Origin: Actinoallomurus bryophytorum
Lineage (GTDB): Bacteria > Actinomycetota > Actinomycetes > Streptosporangiales > Streptosporangiaceae
Assembly (NCBI RefSeq): GCF_006716425.1
Contig: NZ_VFOZ01000001.1
Span: 5,766,001 to 5,830,000, forward strand
Length of the DNA: 64,000 bases
Direction: 5' to 3'
This document shows positions 41,687-49,584 of the stretch, one piece after another (within the stretch, counting starts at the first letter, position 1; every line of letters starts with the position of its first letter). The translations under genes and the position numbers were made by a program. The notes under the pieces were generated by a model, which had not been told where the DNA came from, did not search any database, and saw only the letters and a list, made by a program, of their open reading frames with translations.

Positions 41687-42247
41687 TCAGCCCAGGAGCA
41701 GCAGGACGGCGAGGGCGGTCAGCACCGTGATGCCGATCGCGTTCGTCAGCAGCGGCATCCGGGTCACGCGGCGGTCGTCCCACTCGTCGTGCCGGCTGGC
41801 GTAGCGGACCGCCGCCGTCACGGCCCGGCCCGCTCCGAAGCCGGTACCCGTCAGGATCGTCGTGACCGGCCCCTGGTGCGCGAGCAGCAGCCCGAGCGCG
41901 ACCACGTACGGAGCGCCGGCCGAGACGAACGTGCGTACCCCGGTTCCGAGCTCGAACCCGAACTGCAGAGCCCCGCGCCGTATCCGGCGTTGGAGTACCT
42001 CCTGCGGGATCTGCCGTGCGTTCTGCGGCAACGGGACGCGCACCCAGCCGGCCTCGCGCGCCACGCCGAGAACCGCCACGGCGAGGATCGCGCCGGTGCG
42101 TACGGCGCCCGGCAGCGGGGCGGCCAGCCCGGACAGCAGCCACAGGACGCCCGCGGTGAGGGTGCCTCCGAGGAGGAGGCCGAGGGTGAAGACGGCGAGG
42201 ACCTGGCCCTGCCGTACGGGAGCCCGCCAACCTGGCGAGAACAGCAC
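41687..42247 (-). CDS. Polytopic membrane protein of the mau-like operon
   Basis: A 186-residue membrane protein with about five helices (for example VLAVFTLGLLLGGTLTAGVLWLL near residue 20 and ITVLTALAVLLLLG at the end). A basic cytoplasmic loop lies in the middle (NARQIPQEVLQRRIRRGAL). No family recognised. It is the last gene of a six-gene operon, 18 nt after the microprotein gene. GTG at 42247 lacks a clear ribosome site, so coupling to upstream translation is likely. Export or redox transfer for the MauA-like protein is an inference from position only. Confidence 0.75.
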   Translation of the reverse strand: MLFSPGWRAPVRQGQVLAVFTLGLLLGGTLTAGVLWLLSGLAAPLPGAVRTGAILAVAVLGVAREAGWVRVPLPQNARQIPQEVLQRRIRRGALQFGFELGTGVRTFVSAGAPYVVALGLLLAHQGPVTTILTGTGFGAGRAVTAAVRYASRHDEWDDRRVTRMPLLTNAIGITVLTALAVLLLLG

Positions 42248-42265
42248 GAAGTCGCTGTTACGCGT

Positions 42266-42442
42266 TCAAACCGAGCCGGACAGGGAGTAGCCCGCCAGCG
42301 CGCCGACCGAGGCCCAGCACAGCACCGCCTGGTCCGCGGCCGACGCCGCGACGGCCAGCAGGGCCAGCGCGGCGAACGGCAGCAGCGGCTCGGTCAGGCC
42401 CCGGCGCAGGCGTCCCGCCGGCCGGGTCTCAACTGCAGGCAT
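42266..42442 (-). CDS. 58-residue membrane microprotein in the mau-like operon
   Basis: Starts MPAVETRPAGRLRRGLTEPL, a basic, likely cytosolic head. Two hydrophobic segments follow (LLPFAALALLAVAAS and AVLCWASVGALAGYS) separated by an Asp-Gln turn. The ATG lies inside the end of the MauA-like gene (14-nt overlap) and the stop is 18 nt before the next start, so the frame exactly fills the gap. Amphipathic composition with a positively charged head and two helices is not expected by chance. It carries one cysteine. No homologue recognised. Confidence 0.65.
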   Translation of the reverse strand: MPAVETRPAGRLRRGLTEPLLPFAALALLAVAASAADQAVLCWASVGALAGYSLSGSV

Positions 42443-42998
42443 ACTGCCACCGGCAGATCGACTTGTACCAGGTGCCGGCCGTGCTCTTCGTCCAGCCGTC
42501 GTGGCAGCGCCAGGTCACCGAGTTCGCGCAGTTCCCGCAGGGGTTCGTGTAGTGCCAGATCCAGCCGTCGTACTTGCTGCCGTAGCACTCGTTCGGCCGG
42601 AGCTTGTACTTGCCGGGGTCCGAGACGCCGGACTTGTGGTAGCCCTTGTACGTCCCGCTCGTACGGCAGGCGGTGGACACGACGGTGCTGGGCCCGCAGC
42701 CGGGCGAGCAGTTGTGGTCCGACGCGTACGACGGGCACGTGGTGTAGATGTCGTAGTAGCCCGGGGTCAGACCCTTCGTGTAGGGGCCCGGGACCCAGCC
42801 CGTGGCCAGGGCCTTGCGCGCCGGGGCGAAGATCCCGACGGCGGCCAGCCCGGCCGTGGTGCCGGCGGCGATCGCCCCGCCGAGCATGGACCGGCGGCCG
42901 ACGCCTTCGGCGGTCGCCGCGGGCGCGTGGCGGCGTACGCGCCCCGCACCTTCCGGGCGGGGGCCGCGCAGCGGGGGAATGCTGTCGAGTTCGAGCAT
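42429..42998 (-). CDS. Tat-exported cysteine-rich protein resembling methylamine dehydrogenase light chain (MauA-like)
   Basis: 189 residues. A long leader carries twin arginines at 35-36 (GRRSMLGG) and a hydrophobic stretch to about residue 65, like the atypical Tat leaders of MauA. The mature part has ten cysteines (88, 97, 101, 111, 138, 154, 157, 165, 182, 188) and seven tryptophans. It starts GWVPGPY, comparable to the MADH light-chain opening KWVPQD. A hand alignment pairs C138-Y139 with the CY after the first TTQ Trp and W169 with the second, but the first Trp position seems to be Arg134. Quinone formation is therefore doubtful. ATG at 42998 has GAGGAG upstream; an ATG at 43043 overlaps the previous stop. 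Confidence 0.75.
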   Translation of the reverse strand: MLELDSIPPLRGPRPEGAGRVRRHAPAATAEGVGRRSMLGGAIAAGTTAGLAAVGIFAPARKALATGWVPGPYTKGLTPGYYDIYTTCPSYASDHNCSPGCGPSTVVSTACRTSGTYKGYHKSGVSDPGKYKLRPNECYGSKYDGWIWHYTNPCGNCANSVTWRCHDGWTKSTAGTWYKSICRWQYACS

Positions 42999-43039
42999 GG
43001 CCACTCCTCGTTCCGGCGGCCGGTCGGCCGCATCAGGTC

Positions 43040-43558
43040 TCATCGCGTGCTGCGGTCCAGCTCCGCGTCGTCGTTCAGTCGTCCACCGGCGTCGGTGACC
43101 AGCGTGTGAAGGGCGCGTACCGACCCGACCGGCTCCGCCGTGCGCACCCGTCCGTCCGCCCCGATGACCACCCCGTACGGCGTGGCCGGGACCTGGTACG
43201 CCGTGAAGAGCTCCGACTGGCGTGCCAGGATCGTCAGGTTCGGCGGCGGGTCCGCCTCGATCGCCTCCTCGGCGAAGATCGCCCTGGTCGCCGGGGCGCC
43301 GTCGAGGCCGAGCGCCTCCTGGAAGATGTCGCGGCAGGCCGGGCAGTCCTCGCTGAGGAACAGCAGGAGAGTCGGCTGCCCGGGCTCGGCACGTACGAGG
43401 TCCGGCGCGGGCGCGGGCGTGCCGGCCCGCAGGCCCAGGTCGCGGGTGCGCGGTCCCTGGGTGAGGTGGTGCACCTGGCGCACCAGCCCGGCCACGACCA
43501 GCGCGAGCAGCACGAGGGCCGCCCAGGTCAGCAGCAGTGCGGTGGTATCGAAGCTCAT
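43040..43558 (-). CDS. MauD-like membrane-tethered thioredoxin-fold protein
   Basis: 172 residues. An N-terminal membrane helix (ALLLTWAALVLLALVVAGLV) is followed by a thioredoxin-like domain outside the cell. The redox motif Cys-Pro-Ala-Cys is in FLSEDCPACRDIF, and the cis-Pro loop is in QVPATPYGVVIG. In mau operons MauD supports disulfide formation in the light chain. Its position between MauE and the ten-cysteine MauA-like gene supports the same job here. Its ATG overlaps the MauE stop by one base (TGATG). Confidence 0.88.
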   Translation of the reverse strand: MSFDTTALLLTWAALVLLALVVAGLVRQVHHLTQGPRTRDLGLRAGTPAPAPDLVRAEPGQPTLLLFLSEDCPACRDIFQEALGLDGAPATRAIFAEEAIEADPPPNLTILARQSELFTAYQVPATPYGVVIGADGRVRTAEPVGSVRALHTLVTDAGGRLNDDAELDRSTR

Positions 43559-44091
43559 CAGGCGGCCTGCCTTTCGGGATCGAACATGGCCTGCGGCAGC
43601 AGGGAGAGCAGCACCGCGAACACGACGGAGGCCAGGACGGCGAGCGCGGTATGCGTGCCGTGCGCGGGCGCCGCTCCCGTGGCCGCCACGAGGGAGGCGA
43701 GGGCGAGCACGGCGGCGCGTCCGGCCACCCAGCCGCTCATCGGCGTGTCCCCGCCCGGCCCGGTCGCGCAGCCGCACGGCACGCTCGGCCGGGTGCGCAG
43801 GACGTACAGGCCATAGCCCGCGTAGACGGCGAACAGGACCGCGGCGCCGGCCGCGGCGAGTGCGAGTGTGTGCGGGCGCCCGGCCGGTACGGCGTAGCAC
43901 GTGGCCGCCCCGAGTGTCCCTTCGAGCGCGATGACGGCGGCCGCGACCGGCCACCGCAGCGGGCTCGGCACGACGCGCTGGGCGGCCAGCGCGGCCGGCA
44001 ACGCGCGCGGGGCACGCAGGTGCCCGGCGAACGCCAGCAGGAGGACGAGTGCGACGGTGCCGCCGCAGACGCCCGTGAGCATCTCCGCCAT
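43558..44091 (-). CDS. MauE-family membrane protein
   Basis: A 177-residue integral membrane protein with about four helices, of the MauE/DoxX-like redox-associated family. It starts MAEMLTGVCGGTVALVLLLAFAGHLRAP and has a Cys-Gly-Cys motif (VPCGCATG) in a loop near residue 110, suited to dithiol exchange with the adjacent MauD-like protein. MauE is needed for light-chain maturation in methylotrophs. Coupled on both sides by TGATG overlaps. Confidence 0.88.
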   Translation of the reverse strand: MAEMLTGVCGGTVALVLLLAFAGHLRAPRALPAALAAQRVVPSPLRWPVAAAVIALEGTLGAATCYAVPAGRPHTLALAAAGAAVLFAVYAGYGLYVLRTRPSVPCGCATGPGGDTPMSGWVAGRAAVLALASLVAATGAAPAHGTHTALAVLASVVFAVLLSLLPQAMFDPERQAA

Positions 44092-44786
44092 CAGGCGACG
44101 GTCTCGACCTTGAGCGCGCCGATCCGCGCCGGGACCTTGGCCGTCTCGCCGTCGTGCGGCAGCACGGTGACCACCGCGGACGGCGTGGCGAGCAGGAAGT
44201 AGGTGCTGTCGTCATCGAGTGTGTCGCGGAACAGCTCACCGTGGGGCAGCCGGGCGCCGCGCCACGAGGGGAGCCGCCGCGCGGTCGTCTTGTTCAGGGC
44301 GGTCATCTCCAGCAGGCCGAGATTCGGGACCTCCTTGGCCAGCTGGGAGGGCTCGGCGATGCCGGCGCGTTTGGGGTTGCGCGAGGCGACGGTGAGCCCG
44401 TCGTCGTGCTCGGTCACGCCGAGGAGCTGGAAGACGTGCACGGCGTCGGCGGGTTTGGCGTTGTACATCGGGATGAACATCGAGAACCGGCGGCCCTGCC
44501 AGACGACGGCGAGCAGCTGGTCCTCCAGCCCGGACCGCTTGTCGTAGTCGGTGACCCGCGCCGTCCGCAGCCGCCCGCCCTGGATCGAGAACTCATCGTC
44601 GAACCCGCGGATGCCCAGGTCGCCGGTCCAGCCCGTGGCGGCGCCGTGCCCGCCCGAGGTCAGCTCGTAGAGCCGGCTGTCGACCGCGTAGCGGGCCACG
44701 GAGGTGAACGGCTGGGTGAGGTCGAGATCCCCGGAGAGGTGGAAGCGGTACCCGTCGAGGGCTCGGTGAACGACGCTCTTGGCCAT
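44091..44786 (-). CDS. Unknown 231-residue cytosolic protein, first gene of the mau-like operon
   Basis: No signal peptide or membrane helix. It starts MAKSVVHRALDGYRFHLSGD and is rich in beta-type segments (for example LAVVWQGRRFSMFIPMYNAK and FLLATPSAVVTVLPHDG), with no cysteines apparent. GGGAGG lies 7 nt before the ATG. The stop overlaps the MauE start (TGATG). The gene occupies the place of mauB in classical mauB-E-D-A order, but it is much shorter than a heavy chain and shows no propeller repeats I can see. Function not assignable. Confidence 0.75.
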   Translation of the reverse strand: MAKSVVHRALDGYRFHLSGDLDLTQPFTSVARYAVDSRLYELTSGGHGAATGWTGDLGIRGFDDEFSIQGGRLRTARVTDYDKRSGLEDQLLAVVWQGRRFSMFIPMYNAKPADAVHVFQLLGVTEHDDGLTVASRNPKRAGIAEPSQLAKEVPNLGLLEMTALNKTTARRLPSWRGARLPHGELFRDTLDDDSTYFLLATPSAVVTVLPHDGETAKVPARIGALKVETVA

Positions 44787-44892
44787 GAATGTGCCTCCCG
44801 TGTACGGCCGTCCGATAAATGCCAGAGATCGGGCGTATGTCCGTGTACGTCACTGTTCCCCGGTGGCGTTCTCGCCGAATCGCCGGTGCCCG

Positions 44893-44936
44893 TTTGTGGC
44901 CAACTCCGTCGCGAGGTCAACACATGGGGCCACAAA
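44893..44936. repeat. 9-bp inverted repeat in the mau-like/AI-2E divergent promoter region
   Basis: tttgtggcc (44893-44901) and ggccacaaa (44928-44936), 26 nt apart, lie between the divergent starts at 44786 and 45022. A possible operator. Confidence 0.4.
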
Positions 44937-45021
44937 GACGTCGTTCACCAGCCACGACCCGTGACACGATGAGCGGCCGAATGGACACGCGGAGTTCGGG
45001 TAGGCCGGTTGCGGAGGAAAC

Positions 45022-46251
45022 GTGACAGAACGGGATCAGCGAGTACCCCCCGTGTTGGCCGCGGCGGCGGCATGGTGCTGGCGGCTGATCGTGATCGGCA
45101 TCGTGCTCTACGCGGTCGCCCAGATCATCGGCATGCTTCGCCTCGTCGTCCTGCCGTGCGCCGTCGCCCTCCTGCTCTGCGCCCTGCTGCATCCGATCAC
45201 CGAGCGGCTGCGCCGCTGGATGCCGTCGCTGGCCGCGACCTGGCTGACGATGCTCCTGGCGCTGGGGGTGCTCGGTGGCGTCGGCACCTTCGTCGGCATC
45301 CAGGCCAACGACCAGGTGCCCGACCTCGTGGACCGGATCCAGCACACCGTCAAACAGTTGCAGAACTGGCTGGTCACCGGGCCGCTCCACCTGAAGAACT
45401 CCCAGTTGCAGTCGGCCATCGACGAGCTGCTCAAGCAACTGCAGGCACAGCGCGGCAAGGTGGTCGGCACGGTCTTCACCGGAGCCACGGTGGCGGGTGA
45501 GGTGATCGCGTCCATCGTCTTCCTGTTCTTCGTGACGTTCTTCCTGCTCAAGGACGGGCGCGGCATCTGGAACTGGCTCATCAGCGGCTTCGGGCGCTAC
45601 CGCGAGCGCTTCGACCGGGCCGGCCGTGCCTCGTGGGAGACCCTCTCCCAGTACGTCCACGGCACCGTGATCGTCGCGGCCATCCACTCGGTCGTCATCG
45701 CGGTCGTGCTGATCATCATGGGCGTGCCGCTGGTCGCCCCGCTCGCCGTCATCGTGTTCTTCGGCAGCTTCATCCCCATCGTCGGAATCCTGGTGGCGGG
45801 AGCGGTGGCCGTCATCGTCGTCTTCAGCGTCAAGGGGGGCATCGCCGCCCTGGTCTTCCTCGGCATCCTGGTGCTCGAACAGCAGCTGGAGGGGCACGTC
45901 CTGCAGCCCCTCGTCGTCGGCCGGTGGGTGCGGTTCCACCCGCTCGCGATCATTCTCGCGATCACGGTCGGCGGCGTGGTCGCGGGCATTCCGGGCGCCG
46001 CCGTCGCCGTGCCGACGGCCGCGGTCATCTACCGCGCGATACCGGCACTGCGCGGCTCTCCCGAGCCGACGCCCGCGGAGGCGCCGGCCAAACCGCCCTC
46101 ACTCGCCGTGGGCCGTACGTCCGAGTCGTCCGAGTCGTCCGATACGGAGGACGAGCCGTCCGTGCCGGAGGAGGAGCCGCCGGCGCCCGGGGAGGAGCAC
46201 GGGACGCCGCGCTCCGGCGAGCCGGGACCGGACGAACCGCGAGAGTCATGA
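45022..46251 (+). CDS. AI-2E family transporter (PerM/TqsA type)
   Basis: A 409-residue polytopic protein. An N-terminal helix pair precedes a long amphipathic extracytoplasmic segment (DQVPDLVDRIQHTVKQLQNWL). The conserved core has FFVTFFLLKDGR and GVPLVAPLAVIVFFGSFIPIVG, then LEQQLEGHVLQPLVVG near the end. The tail is acidic and disordered (Glu/Pro/Ser). Members export small molecules or ions, and the substrate is not predictable. GTG at 45022 has GGAGGAA upstream. Confidence 0.92.
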   Translation: MTERDQRVPPVLAAAAAWCWRLIVIGIVLYAVAQIIGMLRLVVLPCAVALLLCALLHPITERLRRWMPSLAATWLTMLLALGVLGGVGTFVGIQANDQVPDLVDRIQHTVKQLQNWLVTGPLHLKNSQLQSAIDELLKQLQAQRGKVVGTVFTGATVAGEVIASIVFLFFVTFFLLKDGRGIWNWLISGFGRYRERFDRAGRASWETLSQYVHGTVIVAAIHSVVIAVVLIIMGVPLVAPLAVIVFFGSFIPIVGILVAGAVAVIVVFSVKGGIAALVFLGILVLEQQLEGHVLQPLVVGRWVRFHPLAIILAITVGGVVAGIPGAAVAVPTAAVIYRAIPALRGSPEPTPAEAPAKPPSLAVGRTSESSESSDTEDEPSVPEEEPPAPGEEHGTPRSGEPGPDEPRES

Positions 46252-46393
46252 GCGGGGGGCACGGTGCCGTACGTGACGTCGCTCGCCGGGTTCCCCTTTG
46301 CCCGCCGGGCCGCAGGTCACCGGAAAGAGGCCGTTCAGGCGGTAGTGTCACGCCCTGTGACGTGCCCAGGGCCCATGACCACGAGGTGAACCC

Positions 46394-46906
46394 GTGACAG
46401 TAGACATACTCATCCAGCGGCTGGACCCGGGCCTGCCCGCGCCGACGTACGCGCACCCTGGTGACGCCGGGGCCGACCTGGTCGCCGCCGAGGACGTGGA
46501 GCTGGCGCCCGGCGAGCGCGTGATGGTGCCGACCGGCATCGCGCTCGCGCTGCCCGACGGCTACGCGGCCTTCGTGCACCCGCGGTCCGGACTGGCGGCT
46601 AGATTGGGAGTGACGATCGTCAATGCCCCGGGCACGGTCGACGCCGGCTACCGGGGAGAGATCAAGGTCACCCTGCTGAACACCGACATCCGCTCCACCG
46701 TCCGCCTCCAGCGCGGCGACCGCATCGCGCAGCTGGTCATCCAGCGTGTCGAGCGGGCGGTCTTCCATGAGGTCGAGACCCTGCCGGGCTCGGCACGCGG
46801 AGACGGCGGGTTCGGATCCACCGGAGGGTACGCGGGGAACGTCCAAGCCGAAAGGAAGGGTCGCGTCGCGGGCGCGTCCGTTCAGCACAGCAGTGAAGGA
46901 GCGTGA
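46394..46906 (+). CDS. dut: dUTP diphosphatase
   Basis: A 170-residue trimeric dUTPase, hydrolysing dUTP to dUMP. All five motifs are present: [36 protein letters not shown] and [10 protein letters not shown] (the P-loop-like closing motif). About 20 extra C-terminal residues follow motif 5. GTG start at 46394. The DUF3710 gene follows after 3 nt, a conserved actinobacterial pair. Confidence 0.96.
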   Translation: MTVDILIQRLDPGLPAPTYAHPGDAGADLVAAEDVELAPGERVMVPTGIALALPDGYAAFVHPRSGLAARLGVTIVNAPGTVDAGYRGEIKVTLLNTDIRSTVRLQRGDRIAQLVIQRVERAVFHEVETLPGSARGDGGFGSTGGYAGNVQAERKGRVAGASVQHSSEGA

Positions 46907-46909
46907 GTC

Positions 46910-47722
46910 GTGTTTCGACGCCGTCGTCGGGACGATGAGCCCGAGAACGACCTCGAGCCGACCGACGAGGAGACCGTCGCGGACGAGGAGATCGAGGACG
47001 ATGAGCCTGCGGTCGTGACGCATGGCGGCCCGTGGGACTCCGAGGCCGACTCCGTGCCCGAGATGGAGCGGGTCGACTTCGGCGCGATCCAGGTCCCCAT
47101 CGGAGAGGGCCTCGAGATCCAGGTGAACGTCGAGGCCGTCGAACAGGACGCCGAGGGCAACCCCGTCGGTGGCCGCATCGTCGCGATCACGATCGTGCAC
47201 GGGGAGAGCGGTCTTCAGGTGCAGCCCTTCGCCGCGCCGAAGAAGAACGGCATCTGGGAAGAGGTCCGCAAGGAGACCGCCGACGAGATCAAGCAGGCCG
47301 AGGGGGAGACCCAGGAGGCCGAGGGGCCGTTCGGCACCGAGCTCCACGGCATGGTCCCGGTGGCCATCCCGGACGAGATGCGCGACCAGGTGCCCGCGGA
47401 CATCGCCGAGCAGGGCTTCGGCTGGCAGCCGGTCCGCTTCATCGGCGTCGACGGCCCGCGGTGGTTCCTGCGCGGCGTGCTGAGCGGCGCCGCCCTTGAG
47501 GACCCGGAGCAGGCCGCCACCATGGAGCAGGTCTTCCAGCAGATCGTCGTGGCACGCGGGGACGCCCCGATGCCGCCGCGGGAGCTGCTCGAACTCACTC
47601 TGCCGGCCGAGGCCCAGCAGGCCATGGCCGCCGAGCAGGCCGAGCAGGGCGAAGAAGACGAGGGCGAACGGGCTCCGCTGAACCCTTTTGAGCGAGGCCC
47701 GGAGATCACCGAGGTCCGCTGA
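46910..47722 (+). CDS. DUF3710 family protein
   Basis: 270 residues: a basic tip (MFRRRRRDD), then an acidic stretch rich in Glu/Asp to residue 45, then the conserved DUF3710 domain (MERVDFGAIQVPIGEGLEIQ and FGWQPVRFIGVDGPRWFLRG). Function unknown, but universally next to dut in actinobacteria. Translated from GTG, 3 nt after the dut stop, with an intrinsic terminator just beyond. Confidence 0.93.
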   Translation: MFRRRRRDDEPENDLEPTDEETVADEEIEDDEPAVVTHGGPWDSEADSVPEMERVDFGAIQVPIGEGLEIQVNVEAVEQDAEGNPVGGRIVAITIVHGESGLQVQPFAAPKKNGIWEEVRKETADEIKQAEGETQEAEGPFGTELHGMVPVAIPDEMRDQVPADIAEQGFGWQPVRFIGVDGPRWFLRGVLSGAALEDPEQAATMEQVFQQIVVARGDAPMPPRELLELTLPAEAQQAMAAEQAEQGEEDEGERAPLNPFERGPEITEVR

Positions 47723-47734
47723 GTCTCAACGAAG

Positions 47735-47771
47735 ATCCCGTCACCGATGAGCGATCGGTGGCGGGATTTTT
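47735..47771 (+). terminator. Intrinsic terminator of the dut-DUF3710 operon
   Basis: A 14-bp stem with one G-U-type mismatch (47735-47748 with 47754-47767), a 5-nt loop, followed by five T residues, a rare canonical terminator for this genome. Confidence 0.9.
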
Positions 47772-47861
47772 CGAATTCCTGTTCGTGTAACCGCCTGGAC
47801 ACATAGAGTTATCGGTGTTCGGTATGTGACACTAGGCAACGTGCACGGAGGTGACCCACCG

Positions 47862-48437
47862 ATGACCGAGGCGCTCGCCATGCCACCGAACTACCGCGTA
47901 GGGCCCTGGACGATCGACGAGGTGGCCGTGATGCCGGAGGACGGCATGCGGCACGAACTCGTCGAGGGAAAATTGGTGACATCCCCCGTGCCTCCCCCGC
48001 CTCACCAGAATGCAGGTCACCGGCTGATACGGATCCTCGAAGCGGCCGCTCCGATTGAGTTCGAGGGCAGCCCGGAGACGAACATCCGGATCGGCCCTGA
48101 CATGTTCATCCCGGATGTCATGGTGGCAAGGTCGGCGAGCCTGTGCGAGCCGGGCAGTCTTTACGTCTATCCCAAGGACGTCATCCTCGTCGGGGAGACC
48201 CTCAGTCCCGGAAACTCCAAGTACGAGCGCGTCTGGAAATCCCAGCGGTATGCGGAAGGCGGCATCCCCTTCTACATGGAGATCGAGCTGCCCACGATGC
48301 CGCGGGTCACGGTGTACGAGCTTCGCGGCACGGAGTACGTGCGGATCGCCGACGCTCGAGCGGGAGAGATCCTGAAGCTCAGTGAACCCTTCGAGGTGAG
48401 CTTCGATCCAAGCGACCTTGTGGGACCGAGGCGTTAG
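47862..48437 (+). CDS. Uma2-family (DUF820) putative restriction-endonuclease-fold protein
   Basis: 191 residues. Features of the PD-(D/E)xK Uma2 family are visible: MTEALAMPPN start, ELVEGKLVTSPVPPPPHQ, the acidic-site FIPDVMVAR, the VGETLSPGNSKYERVWKSQRYAEGGIPFYMEIE segment holding the E...K pair, and a C-terminal VTVYEL. These proteins are abundant in actinomycetes and unassigned, probably nuclease-like. ATG at 47862 follows GGAGG. It overlaps the convergent YeiH gene by 4 bp. Confidence 0.9.
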   Translation: MTEALAMPPNYRVGPWTIDEVAVMPEDGMRHELVEGKLVTSPVPPPPHQNAGHRLIRILEAAAPIEFEGSPETNIRIGPDMFIPDVMVARSASLCEPGSLYVYPKDVILVGETLSPGNSKYERVWKSQRYAEGGIPFYMEIELPTMPRVTVYELRGTEYVRIADARAGEILKLSEPFEVSFDPSDLVGPRR

Positions 48438-49513
48438 CGGGTCAGGAGGACGCCGCCGTAGGAGATGCCGGCGATCATCACCCATGAGGTGAGGCCGAGG
48501 AGCAGCGCGCGGCGGCCGGTGCGGATCAGTGGTCCGAGGCGTACGGCGCTGCCCAGGCCGAACAGCGCGGCGGCGAACAGCAGGTCCTTCACCGTGCTCG
48601 CCGTGTCCAGCACGCCCTGGGGCACCGCTCCCGTCGAGCGGAGCGCCACCATGGCCAGGAAGGCGATCAAGAAGACCGGCAGCACCGGCGGCCGCTTCGC
48701 GCCTGCGGCCGGGCCTGCGGCCGGGCCCGCGTGCCGTACGCGCAGGGCGATCGCGGTGGTGACCGGGGCGAGCATGGCGACGCGGATCAGCTTGACCGCC
48801 ACCGCCGGCAGGAGGGCGGCCGGGCCCGCGACCGTCGCGGTGGCGACGACCTGGCCGACGTCGTGGACGCTCGCGCCGATCCAGCGGCCCTGGTCGTAGG
48901 CCGACAGGCCGAGCAGGTGGCCGGCGGCCGGCATCACCACGATCGCGAGCGTGCCGCAGAGCGTGACCAGGGCGACCGCGGTGGCGGCGTCGCGCTCCCG
49001 GTCGTCGTCGCGGTCGTGACCGAGGACGCCGTCGACCGCGGCCACCGCGGACGCGCCGCAGATCGCGAAGCCGGAGGCGACCAGCAGTGACGTCCGCGCG
49101 GACAAGCCCATCCGGCTACCGAGCCAGCGGGTGCCGAACAACGTCGCCAGCAGCACGAGCACCGTCATGACGATGGTCTGCCAGCCCAGACCGGCGATGT
49201 CGGTCAGCGCGACCTGAAGTCCGAGGAGGACGACGCCGGCCCGCATGACCGTGCTGGCGGCGAACCGGGAACCCGCACGCGTGGCCGACGGCAGGACTCC
49301 GGTGTTGACCGCGACGATGCCGAGCAGCAGTGCGGCGGTGAGCATGGGGACCGCGCCCACCAGGCGGTGCACGCTCCAGGCCACGAGGAGACCGGCCGCG
49401 CACGCCGCCAGTCCCGGCACGAGCGCCGGCCGGGTCCGTGGCTCACGACGACCGGCACGCGACGGCACGACATGGTCGGGACGTACGCGAGGCCGGGCCG
49501 TCGAGGTGGTCAT
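48434..49513 (-). CDS. YeiH-family (UPF0324) putative sulfate/anion exporter
   Basis: A 359-residue membrane protein with about ten helices. The UPF0324 pattern is seen in AALLLGIVAVNTGVLP, the GFAICGASAVAAVDGVLG segment (family-diagnostic), SVHDVGQVVATATVAGP, and the final VKDLLFAAALFGLGSAVRL. Divergence from a LysR gene mirrors YeiE-YeiH in enterobacteria. The substrate is a guess (sulfite or sulfate-type anions). ATG near 49513. Confidence 0.9.
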   Translation of the reverse strand: MTTSTARPRVRPDHVVPSRAGRREPRTRPALVPGLAACAAGLLVAWSVHRLVGAVPMLTAALLLGIVAVNTGVLPSATRAGSRFAASTVMRAGVVLLGLQVALTDIAGLGWQTIVMTVLVLLATLFGTRWLGSRMGLSARTSLLVASGFAICGASAVAAVDGVLGHDRDDDRERDAATAVALVTLCGTLAIVVMPAAGHLLGLSAYDQGRWIGASVHDVGQVVATATVAGPAALLPAVAVKLIRVAMLAPVTTAIALRVRHAGPAAGPAAGAKRPPVLPVFLIAFLAMVALRSTGAVPQGVLDTASTVKDLLFAAALFGLGSAVRLGPLIRTGRRALLLGLTSWVMIAGISYGGVLLTR

Positions 49514-49584
49514 GATCTCCAGGATCGGGGCGGCGGGGAGGCGCGACTAGCAGGTGTTGCACTGGCAGGTCATAGGGTTTCTCT

